From: Leptolyngbya sp. SIO4C5
GTDB taxonomy: Bacteria > Cyanobacteriota > Cyanobacteriia > Phormidesmidales > Phormidesmidaceae
DNA length: 5,250 nt
Assembly (NCBI GenBank): GCA_010671965.1
Contig: JAAHIC010000371.1
Location: forward strand, 1 to 5,250
Direction of reading: 5' to 3'
Of this stretch, positions 1 through 5,250 are shown one piece after another; within the stretch, counting starts at the first letter, position 1, and each line of letters opens with the position of its first letter. The notes below the pieces were generated by a model. It saw only the letters and a list, made by a program, of their open reading frames with translations. It did not search any database and was not told the origin of the DNA. A program made the translations under genes and the position numbers.

Positions 1-1
1 G

Positions 2-2926
2 CCGACGCCTGCAGCGGGGTCTAATCCGCTCTTGAGCGCGGCTGAGGTGCAGATACTGGCGGCCAATGAGCAGTTCCAAGCAGGGATTGCCAACTATGAG
101 CGTAGCGAGTTTCGGGAGGCTTTGGCGCTCTGGCAGGCGGCCTTAGATGACTTTCGCTCCGAGGCGGTGCGGGCCGCCTTTCCCCAAGACAGCCTGCAAG
201 GGGAAGCGAATGCTTTGGGCAATTTGGGTATTGCGTATGATTCCTTGGGCGACTACCGACAAGCCATCGACTTCCAACGGCAATCGCTTGAGATCGCCCA
301 ACAAATCGGCGATCGCCAAGGCGAAGCGTCTGTTTTGGGCAATTTGGGCATTGCGTATGCTGCCTTAGGCGACTACCGCCAAGCCATCGACTTCCACCAG
401 CAATCGCTTGAGATCGCCCAACAAATCGGCGATCGCCAAGGCGAAGCAGATTCGTTGGGCAATTTGGGCAATGCATATCATGCCTTGGGCGACTACCTAA
501 AAGCTATCGACCTCCACCAGCAATCGCTTGAGATCGCCCAACAAATCGGCGATCGCCGAGGGGAAGCTAATGCTTTGGGCAATTTGGGCATTGCGTATGA
601 TGCCTTGGGTGACTACGGGCAAGCCATCGACTTCCACCAGCAATCCCTTGAGATCGCCCAACAAATCGGATATCGCCTAGGCGAAGCGTCTGTTTTGGGC
701 AATTTGGGCACTGCGTATGATTCCTTAGGCGACTACCGACAAGCCATCGACTTCTACCAGCAAGCACGTGAGATCGCCCAACAAATCGGCGATCGCCGAG
801 GCGAAGCAAATTCTTTGGGCAGTTTAGGCAGTGCATATCATGCCTTGGGCGACTACCTAAAAGCTATCGACTTCCACCAGCAACAGCTCGATATCGCCCG
901 CCAAATCGGCGATCGCCAAGGCGAAGCAAATTCTTTGGGCAGTTTAGGCAATGCATATCATGCCTTGGGCGACTATCAAAAAGCCATCGACTTCTACCAG
1001 CAAGCACGTGAGATCGCTCGCCAAATCGGCGATCGCCGAGGTGAAGCGGCTTCCTTGACCAATTTGGGCAGTGCGTATCGTTCCTTGGGCGACTACCACC
1101 AAGCCATTGACTTTCTGCAGCAAGCACGTGAGATCGCCCAACAAATCGGATATCGCCTAGGCGAAGCGTCTGTTTTGGGCAATTTGGGCAGTGTGTATGC
1201 TGCCTTGGGCGACTATCAAAAAGCCATCGACTTCTACCAGCAATATCTTGGGATCGCCCGCCAAATCGGCGATCGCCGAGGTGAAGCGGCTTCCTTGACC
1301 AATTTGGGCAGTGTGTATGCTGCCTTGGGCGACTACCGCCAAGCCATTGACTTCCACCAGCAAGCACGTGAGATTGCCCAACAAATCGGCGATCGCCTAG
1401 GCGAAGCCATTGCCTTACATAATCTAGGTATTGCCTACCGGGATTTGGAAGACCTGGCAGCAGCCGAACGCTACCTGCAAGCCTCCGCCCAAGTCCAAGA
1501 GTCTCTTCACACCGATGATCTACCCGATGCCAACCGTCTCTCTCTACTCGACTCCCAGCAAAGGACCTATCGCGTCTGGCAGCTCACGCTCATAGAGCAA
1601 GGCCAGCCGGAAGCAGCCCTAGAAGTGGCTGAACGCGGCCGCGCTCAGGCTTTGGCCGCCAGCATGTCGCGTTTCCTAGAGGAGATCCCCTCCCCCCCCG
1701 ACCTCAACCGCATCCAAGCCGTTGCCGCCGCCCAGAACGCCACGCTGGTGGAATATTCCGTCCTTCCTTCCGGGCGCATCCTTATCTGGGTGATCCAGCC
1801 CAATGGCACTCTCTACTCGGCAGAGAGCGATGCCGCGGCCTTAGATGAGTCGCTAATCGAGGCGGCTAACGTCTTTGCCGGGCTCGGCCAGAACGGTCGC
1901 GGTGGCGAGCCCCCGGAAACGCCCCTCAGCAACCTAGTGCAGGACACTCAGGCCGCCCTGACGGTGCGCGGCGGTGAGGATGGCGCAGCGGTAGCACCAC
2001 TTGATAGAAAACAACTCGATCGCAATCTGCAGGAACTGCACGCGCTACTGATTGAACCCATCGCTCAGTGGTTACCGGAGGACGAACGTCAGCAGGTCAT
2101 CTTTATTCCCCACCAGGAACTCTTCCGCGTCCCCTTCGCGGCCCTACAAGACGACGACGGCATCTATCTAATTGAACAACACACTATCCTGACAGCTTCC
2201 TCTATTCAATCGCTAGAACTAGCGCGCCAGCACCGCGAACGCATTCAAACGGCTGACGCCACAGACGCCCTTATCGTCGGCAATCCTACCTTACCTGAGA
2301 CGTTGGTAGCAGCCTACGGCTGGCAGGCTTTACCAGGAGCCGAACGAGAAGCGGTAAAAGTCGGTAGCTATCTCAGTGACTACCTGGGCACAGCGCTCAC
2401 AGTGCTTCTTCGAGAGCAGGCCACTGAAAGACGAGTCAGAGAGCGTCTACACACCGCTCGCTTCATTCACTTAGCTACTCATGGCACGCTCGCTTCTGAA
2501 CCAACAGACCTGCCCGGTTTGCAGTACAGCTTTGTTCCAGGAGTGCTGGCATTAGCTGAATCTGAGGAGGAAAATGGCGAACTGACTGCTAATGAAATAC
2601 TGGAGATGACAAGAGAAAACCCACTCAACGCCGAGCTGGTTGTCCTCAGTGCCTGTCAGACCGGCCAAGGGCCAATCACCAGCGACGGCGTCTACGGCCT
2701 GTCGCGCGTTCTACTGACGGCAGGCGTGCCAACGCTGGTAGTGTCTCTGTGGGATGCCTCTGACTATCACACCGATTTGCTGATGGATGAGTTCTACCGC
2801 CAGTTTCTAGAGGAAGGTCAGGACAAAGCCCAGGCGCTGCGTCAGGCGATGCTGCAGATGATCAATGAAAAAGACAACAATCCCCAGTATTGGGCTGCCT
2901 TCACCCTAATGGGCATCGCAGAGTAG
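2..2926 (+). CDS. TPR-CHAT caspase-like protease, 5' end beyond the window
   Basis: A large repeat protein with a C-terminal peptidase domain. Residues are numbered from the in-frame TTG at 32, but the frame stays open to the left edge and no convincing start is visible, so the N-terminus (possibly with a signal peptide) is probably missing. After a TPR-like entry helix pair (about residues 10-50) come ten 40-residue TPR units (57-456) and a divergent eleventh (457-496). A connecting region (500-640) includes the AERGRAQAL helix common before CHAT domains. The CHAT domain spans about 665-962. Its presumed catalytic pair is His817 in HLATHG and Cys875 in VVLSACQTG, both intact, and IFIPHQELFRVPF is also typical. 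CHAT proteases belong to the separase/caspase clan. Known TPR-CHAT relatives include Csx29 of type III-E CRISPR and cyanobacterial HetF, and the TPRs usually bind a partner that controls the protease. The domain call is secure; the substrate and pathway are unknown. Confidence 0.93.
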   Translation, partial: PTPAAGSNPLLSAAEVQILAANEQFQAGIANYERSEFREALALWQAALDDFRSEAVRAAFPQDSLQGEANALGNLGIAYDSLGDYRQAIDFQRQSLEIAQQIGDRQGEASVLGNLGIAYAALGDYRQAIDFHQQSLEIAQQIGDRQGEADSLGNLGNAYHALGDYLKAIDLHQQSLEIAQQIGDRRGEANALGNLGIAYDALGDYGQAIDFHQQSLEIAQQIGYRLGEASVLGNLGTAYDSLGDYRQAIDFYQQAREIAQQIGDRRGEANSLGSLGSAYHALGDYLKAIDFHQQQLDIARQIGDRQGEANSLGSLGNAYHALGDYQKAIDFYQQAREIARQIGDRRGEAASLTNLGSAYRSLGDYHQAIDFLQQAREIAQQIGYRLGEASVLGNLGSVYAALGDYQKAIDFYQQYLGIARQIGDRRGEAASLTNLGSVYAALGDYRQAIDFHQQAREIAQQIGDRLGEAIALHNLGIAYRDLEDLAAAERYLQASAQVQESLHTDDLPDANRLSLLDSQQRTYRVWQLTLIEQGQPEAALEVAERGRAQALAASMSRFLEEIPSPPDLNRIQAVAAAQNATLVEYSVLPSGRILIWVIQPNGTLYSAESDAAALDESLIEAANVFAGLGQNGRGGEPPETPLSNLVQDTQAALTVRGGEDGAAVAPLDRKQLDRNLQELHALLIEPIAQWLPEDERQQVIFIPHQELFRVPFAALQDDDGIYLIEQHTILTASSIQSLELARQHRERIQTADATDALIVGNPTLPETLVAAYGWQALPGAEREAVKVGSYLSDYLGTALTVLLREQATERRVRERLHTARFIHLATHGTLASEPTDLPGLQYSFVPGVLALAESEEENGELTANEILEMTRENPLNAELVVLSACQTGQGPITSDGVYGLSRVLLTAGVPTLVVSLWDASDYHTDLLMDEFYRQFLEEGQDKAQALRQAMLQMINEKDNNPQYWAAFTLMGIAE
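200..1519 (+). repeat. Tandem 120-bp repeats encoding 40-residue TPR units
   Basis: Eleven in-frame units of exactly 120 bp start at 200, 320, 440 and so on. The first ten are close copies; the eleventh (1400-1519) keeps only the first helix pattern. The consensus runs GEAxxLGNLGxAYxxLGDY, then xxAIDFxQQxxEIAxQIGDR. This is the 40-residue TPR variant with the usual Leu-Gly, Tyr, Leu-Gly-Asp-Tyr and Ala positions. The QIGDR junction is encoded over GGCGATCGCC, so eight of the first ten units carry a HIP1 octamer. Units 4 and 8 instead end in GYRL with GGATATCGCC. Several stretches are identical between non-adjacent units, which points to recent duplication or gene conversion inside the array. 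The open antisense frames across this block are by-products of the repeats. Confidence 0.96.
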
Positions 2927-2947
2927 AAGAGAATATGCCAGAAAATA

Positions 2948-2984
2948 CTCGCTCCGCTGGTGAAAATCAAAATTGACGAGCGAG
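2948..2984. terminator. Weak stem-loop between convergent genes
   Basis: CTCGCTC at 2948-2954 pairs perfectly with GAGCGAG at 2978-2984, leaving a 23-base loop. It sits in the short gap between the stop of the TPR-CHAT gene (2926) and the stop of the minus-strand gene (2999), where a shared bidirectional terminator would be expected. Neither side has a strong T-tract: the plus side reads CTAAATTTGACC and the minus side TATTTTCTGG. Efficient intrinsic termination is therefore uncertain. Confidence 0.35.
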
Positions 2985-2998
2985 CTAAATTTGACCTT

Positions 2999-4720
2999 TC
3001 ACTCTGATGTCAGGTTACTCAGTCGATAAAGCAATAATATCAACTCCTCAGACGAAAGCTGAGAAAGCCGCTTGCCGTCGAACTGATCAGCAATGTACTG
3101 AGTAACCTGCGAATAATCCCATTTCAGTTGAGAAAGGCGCTGACGCAAAGCATCCTGATTTTGGAAATACTCTAGATCTTCAGCCGAGGCAGTCACATGT
3201 GGTGGAAGTAGTCGGTGGGATTGATCACACAGAAGAGACTCTAAAGAAGGCTGTGGAAAACAGCTATCCTCCCCCCGCACCCCCCTAAAAGAAGAGGTTT
3301 TTAAATTTTTTTGAAGAGGAGGAAAAGGAGACTTTCTACACTTCATTGTATTTTCTTTAGTGTGTAACAGCAGAGTTGACAAGGGTTTAAGTCCGTTTAC
3401 TGAGGAAGGTGGTAGGACTTTCTGAGGCCGAGGAATAGGCTGCTTACAGGCTGGATTACTCTCTGGTTGGTCTGTTACACACTTCTCTAGCAGCGTTTGG
3501 GTATGGTCAGGGTGCCAGAGGCTCCGATGCTTGTAGACAGTCTGGAGGCTGCAGCGGGCTGTCTGGGCTATGCGCTGAGTTAACTCACGAATTTTACTGG
3601 GTAGGGTGCCGAGCTGCCGCAAGCTTTCGATGGCTTGGGTAATGCGATCGCGGGCATCCTCTGCCCGCTGCTGGTTAACGCTAGGGGTAGGGGGTACGTC
3701 TCGACTGGTGTCTCGTTGAGGTTCATCACCTAGGGGCCAGTAGTATCCTTCTACGGCTTTGCACCAAGCGCGAACACGGGTATGGAGTTCGTGCTGGTGG
3801 CGGCAGTGCTGCTGATAGCCGGGGAGATGGGTAGCCATCTCTAAGCTATGAGCGATTAGATCATCCCCCGCTAACCCCAGAAAGACGCGACTGTAGCAAG
3901 CAACCGTTTTCAGCAGATGATTGGTTTGACCAGGACCGCTCCAGCCTTCTTCGATTTCGAGTTCTAGATCTTGTCGCCAACTCTCGACAGTGCTGTTGAG
4001 CCGTTTTCTACGCTGAGGTTTCTTACGGCGATTGTCGCGTCCGATTTTGAGGGCATGGCGCAGCTCATCCATGTTCTGGCAGCTAGCTGCTAGGTTCCAC
4101 TGCGCAAAGAAATGGTCAAGGCGAGCACTGACTGGATTCAGATCATTGTCCAGCAGGCAGGAGCCGGTACCAGGCTGTAGGGGAAGTCGATGGCCGTTGT
4201 AATGAATAATTTTCTTAACACCGTAAGGCTTAGGGTTTGGGAAGATCTCTAAGGTGCCGTTGGCGATCGCGAAGTCTTGAACAGTGAGACACTCGTGGAG
4301 AGCAACCGCTAGGTCAAAGGTTTTGACCAGCTCTGGCAGCGGCAGATAGAGGTGCAGGCCATTGCTGTGGCTAGAGCGCAGCAGTAGAGTGCGAGTAATG
4401 CCGATAGTTTCTAGGGCAGCTCGGAGCTGAGCGATCGCTTCTTCGTTGCAATAGGGACTCTCTGCATCGATATCGATCAGGCCATAAAAGGTCTGACCTT
4501 TAAACCGAACGCCGATTAGGGTGCCGGGATCTCGCCATCGCCGCCAGAGAACACGGGGACAAATCTGATAGTGAGTAACGGTACGCCATTCAGGTTTATC
4601 ACCAAGGGACGGAGTGGGAGCTTCAATAAAGTCCCATAGGCGGCGGCCAAAGATCTCGCAGAACCGCCGGCCAAGGGGGTCAGCCGGAATCGGTTTGGGA
4701 GGATGGAAGCTGGCTACCAT
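2999..4720 (-). CDS. AEP primase-polymerase-like protein with helix-turn-helix
   Basis: A 573-residue cytoplasmic protein without signal peptide or membrane segment. Motif I is LIDIDAES (Asp83, Asp85), the DxD metal site of archaeo-eukaryotic primases. Motif II is SHSNGLHLYLPL (Ser117, Gly121, His123), with the S-x5-H spacing of SGRRGVH in PriS and like the LigD polymerase motif. Glu158 in GTLEIFP may be the third acidic ligand. The segment NGHRLPLQPG (175-184) is probably part of the active-site fold. Residues 246-331 form a helical, PriCT-like region after a basic stretch (231-240). A helix-turn-helix lies at about 375-403 (RIAQTARCSLQTVYKH). A low-complexity linker (405-510) and a small helical module (about 530-570) end the protein. 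No Walker A or helicase motif is visible. ATG 4720 is the first start after an in-frame stop, with GAGGGGGG four bases upstream. A role in DNA priming or replication is inferred from the fold; plasmid replication or defence are alternatives. Confidence 0.8.
   Translation of the reverse strand: MVASFHPPKPIPADPLGRRFCEIFGRRLWDFIEAPTPSLGDKPEWRTVTHYQICPRVLWRRWRDPGTLIGVRFKGQTFYGLIDIDAESPYCNEEAIAQLRAALETIGITRTLLLRSSHSNGLHLYLPLPELVKTFDLAVALHECLTVQDFAIANGTLEIFPNPKPYGVKKIIHYNGHRLPLQPGTGSCLLDNDLNPVSARLDHFFAQWNLAASCQNMDELRHALKIGRDNRRKKPQRRKRLNSTVESWRQDLELEIEEGWSGPGQTNHLLKTVACYSRVFLGLAGDDLIAHSLEMATHLPGYQQHCRHQHELHTRVRAWCKAVEGYYWPLGDEPQRDTSRDVPPTPSVNQQRAEDARDRITQAIESLRQLGTLPSKIRELTQRIAQTARCSLQTVYKHRSLWHPDHTQTLLEKCVTDQPESNPACKQPIPRPQKVLPPSSVNGLKPLSTLLLHTKENTMKCRKSPFPPLQKNLKTSSFRGVRGEDSCFPQPSLESLLCDQSHRLLPPHVTASAEDLEYFQNQDALRQRLSQLKWDYSQVTQYIADQFDGKRLSQLSSEELILLLYRLSNLTSE
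3359..3483. repeat. 12-bp perfect inverted repeat inside the linker-coding region
   Basis: AGTGTGTAACAG at 3359-3370 is matched by CTGTTACACACT at 3472-3483, with 101 bases between the arms. Both arms lie in the low-complexity linker of the AEP-like gene and are read as LLHT and KCVT. They could form a long-range stem in the mRNA or mark an inserted segment, but there is no target duplication or transposase to support insertion. Confidence 0.5.
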
Positions 4721-4817
4721 GAAGCCCCCCTCTGACCGAAGGCAGGCTGATTTTGAGTTTCACCCCAGGCAGTCGGGGGTCGGTAAATCGGAGTCCAAAA
4801 ACATATATTCATGCAGT

Positions 4818-4888
4818 CTGCTCTCTATATGAAGGGAAGGAGAGAGCAGCAAGCTCTCTACCGTTTTTGCAGTGCGGGATAGAGAGCT
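4818..4888. promoter_or_regulatory. Four GCTCTCT motifs in alternating orientation (nested hairpins)
   Basis: GCTCTCT is found at 4820-4826 and 4853-4859, and its complement AGAGAGC at 4841-4847 and 4881-4887. Three mutually exclusive stems are possible: 4818-4826 with 4841-4849 (9 bp), 4841-4847 with 4853-4859 (7 bp, 5-base loop), and 4852-4860 with 4880-4888 (9 bp). The array is about 100 bases upstream of the AEP-HTH start codon. A possible minus-strand promoter (TTGCTG at 4852-4847, 17-base spacer, TATAGA at 4829-4824) overlaps it. It may be an operator or iteron-like binding array, or an RNA switch in the leader; the sequence does not decide which. The repeats are certain; the function is inferred. 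Confidence 0.45.
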
Positions 4889-4924
4889 GACACTTGGGCA
4901 TTCACTAATGCTGTTTCGAGGGGG

Positions 4925-4954
4925 TTGCCCCTTTTGAAAAAGCATTGATAGAAT
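4925..4954 (+). promoter_or_regulatory. Possible plus-strand sigma-70-type promoter
   Basis: TTGCCC at 4925-4930 and TAGAAT at 4949-4954 are separated by 18 bases. The -10 matches five of six consensus bases and the -35 four of six. The predicted start is near 4961, just before a series of stem-loops that ends in a T-rich terminator. A short hairpin (4918-4934) overlaps the -35. Support is by consensus only. Confidence 0.3.
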
Positions 4955-4960
4955 AAGTGC

Positions 4961-5111
4961 AGCGAACCTACAAGCTTTTTTCACAAAAGCTCTATAGGCT
5001 ACCTAACTGTTTTGCTTGCCAGCTTCGAGTTAGGTTCCCGCTGATGGTTAAAATCCAAATAAAAAGCTTGAAACCCTGATTGCTCCTAACAGTTGGGGTT
5101 TTTTGCTTTTT
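4961..5111 (+). ncRNA. Candidate structured small RNA of about 145-150 nt
   Basis: Three stem-loops follow one another: AGCTTTT 4973-4979 with AAAAGCT 4985-4991; ACCTAACT 5001-5008 with AGTTAGGT 5028-5035; and the terminator hairpin 5061-5111 followed by a T-tract. No protein gene on the plus strand needs this terminator, because the nearest plus-strand gene ends at 2926. A short RNA starting near the promoter-like sequence at 4925-4954 would explain it. CAAGCTTTTT (4971-4980) is also a perfect complement of AAAAAGCTTG (5061-5070), allowing an alternative long-range fold. I do not recognise it as tmRNA, 6S, SRP, RNase P or tRNA. If real, it would be antisense to any long minus-strand leader of the AEP-like gene. 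Confidence 0.3.
5061..5111 (+). terminator. Intrinsic terminator, possibly bidirectional
   Basis: AAACCC at 5071-5076 pairs with GGGTTT at 5096-5101. The stem continues inward with wobble pairs to 5082/5090, leaving a 7-base loop. An outer stem of AAAAAGC (5061-5067) and GCTTTTT (5105-5111) extends it across a small internal loop. On the plus strand GGGG is followed at once by six T and then GCTTTTT, a good terminator tract. On the minus strand the hairpin ends in CAAGCTTTTT, which is weaker but usable. Confidence 0.6.
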
Positions 5112-5124
5112 GAGCTTCTATCAC
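5086..5124 (-). CDS. Candidate 12-codon leader mini-ORF
   Basis: A GTG at 5124-5122 opens a 12-codon frame (MIEAQKAKNPNC) ending in TAG at 5088-5086. AAGGAGGT at 5141-5134, a full complement of the 16S rRNA 3' end, lies nine bases upstream, a good spacing. The stop codon falls in the loop of the 5061-5111 hairpin, so a translating ribosome would disturb the hairpin, as in leader-peptide attenuation. The downstream minus-strand gene is the AEP-like protein, 366 bases away. A nearer ATG (5126-5124) is followed directly by TGA. The same frame is open as far back as 5247, so this could also be the tail of a longer ORF. No run of one amino acid suggests what it would sense. Confidence 0.22.
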   Translation of the reverse strand: MIEAQKAKNPNC

Positions 5125-5179
5125 ATCCTCCTTACCTCCTTGATCAGCTAATCGAAATGACTTCGAGCGATAGTGCATC

Positions 5180-5209
5180 AATGTACCGAGACTGGCCCTA
5201 GCCTGCCAA
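5180..5209 (-). promoter_or_regulatory. Possible minus-strand promoter upstream of the leader
   Basis: TTGGCA at 5209-5204 (five of six -35 matches) and TACATT at 5185-5180 (four of six -10 matches) are 18 bases apart. Transcription would start near 5173, ahead of the Shine-Dalgarno and mini-ORF at 5141-5086. It would give the AEP-like gene a leader of roughly 450 nt. Consensus match only. Confidence 0.22.
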
Positions 5210-5250
5210 CTGCTTTCTGCGATACAGGCTTTGCTGCGCTTGGATAGTCA

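Larger units (their letters stand above)
4721..5250. other. 530-base region without an ordinary protein gene
   Basis: No frame here has a convincing domain or normal gene length. A 74-codon minus-strand frame (4984-4760) starts with GTG, lacks a good Shine-Dalgarno and crosses the hairpin array, so it is not supported. A 53-codon minus-strand frame (5247-5086) is open but unrecognised. The other two minus-strand frames from the right edge end at 5198 and near 5179, so the tail of a gene lying to the right cannot be excluded. The region is better explained by regulatory or RNA structure. Confidence 0.5.

Noticed and set aside
32..34. TTG at 32 as the true start of the TPR-CHAT gene
   Set aside because: The frame is open to the window edge and no clear Shine-Dalgarno lies at the right distance, so a start further upstream is more likely.
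147..368. Plus-strand open frame inside the start of the TPR gene
   Set aside because: Out of frame with a strongly supported gene, with no recognisable protein features.
21..476. Antisense open frame over the TPR array (others at 567-836, 864-1367, 944-1144 and 1157-1384)
   Set aside because: The frames repeat every 40 residues in step with the sense repeats, so they are a by-product of the 120-bp period; no start signal or domain is seen.
200..1519. CRISPR-like array suggested by regular repeats
   Set aside because: The 120-bp units are contiguous, in frame and encode TPRs; there are no unique spacers.
4614..4832. Plus-strand 72-codon frame over the start of the AEP-like gene
   Set aside because: Antisense to the conserved N-terminus and running into the hairpin array; no ribosome-binding site or domain.
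4760..4984. Minus-strand 74-codon frame starting MKKACRFAALILSMLF, signal-peptide-like
   Set aside because: GTG start without a good Shine-Dalgarno, followed by Ser-rich sequence read from the repeat array. The hydrophobic start is short and I recognise no family.
5001..5060. tRNA-like sequence around the AGTTAGGTTCCC stretch
   Set aside because: No acceptor stem, anticodon arm or standard T-loop can be assembled.
5126..5141. CTCCTTACCTCCTT resembling the 16S rRNA 3' end
   Set aside because: Only the anti-Shine-Dalgarno core matches; the flanking conserved 16S helix is absent, so it is better read as a minus-strand Shine-Dalgarno.

Overview
The window looks cyanobacterial. The HIP1 octamer GCGATCGC occurs eleven times: eight copies inside a repeated coding block and three in the second gene (3644, 4263, 4431). 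Both large genes also resemble protein types familiar from cyanobacteria. I cannot tell from the sequence whether this is chromosome or plasmid.

Layout. From the left edge to 2926 (+) runs one large gene. It encodes tandem tetratricopeptide repeats (ten nearly identical 40-residue units plus a decayed eleventh) followed by a CHAT caspase-like peptidase domain with an intact His/Cys pair. Its reading frame is open to the left edge, so the true N-terminus is probably outside the window. A 72-base convergent gap (2927-2998) holds a weak stem-loop. From 4720 down to 2999 (-) lies a gene for a 573-residue protein. It has archaeo-eukaryotic primase (AEP, PrimPol-like) motifs, a helical middle region, a helix-turn-helix, a low-complexity linker and a small C-terminal helical module. 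No helicase motif is visible.

The remaining 530 bases (4721-5250) contain no convincing protein gene of normal size but are unusually structured. They hold four copies of GCTCTCT in alternating orientation (4820-4887), three successive stem-loops ending in a T-rich intrinsic terminator (4973-5111), and possible promoters on both strands. On the minus strand there is a 12-codon mini-ORF behind a perfect Shine-Dalgarno sequence, and its stop codon lies in the loop of the terminator hairpin. This fits either a small plus-strand RNA, a long minus-strand regulated leader of the AEP gene, or both.

How the parts may work together. The two large genes converge and so are not an operon. The AEP-HTH gene and its structured upstream region form a plausible self-contained module, resembling in outline a replication-protein gene with leader and antisense control. 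The TPR-CHAT gene is probably an independent signalling, development or defence protease. The functional link between the genes and the regulatory reading of 4721-5250 are inference only.
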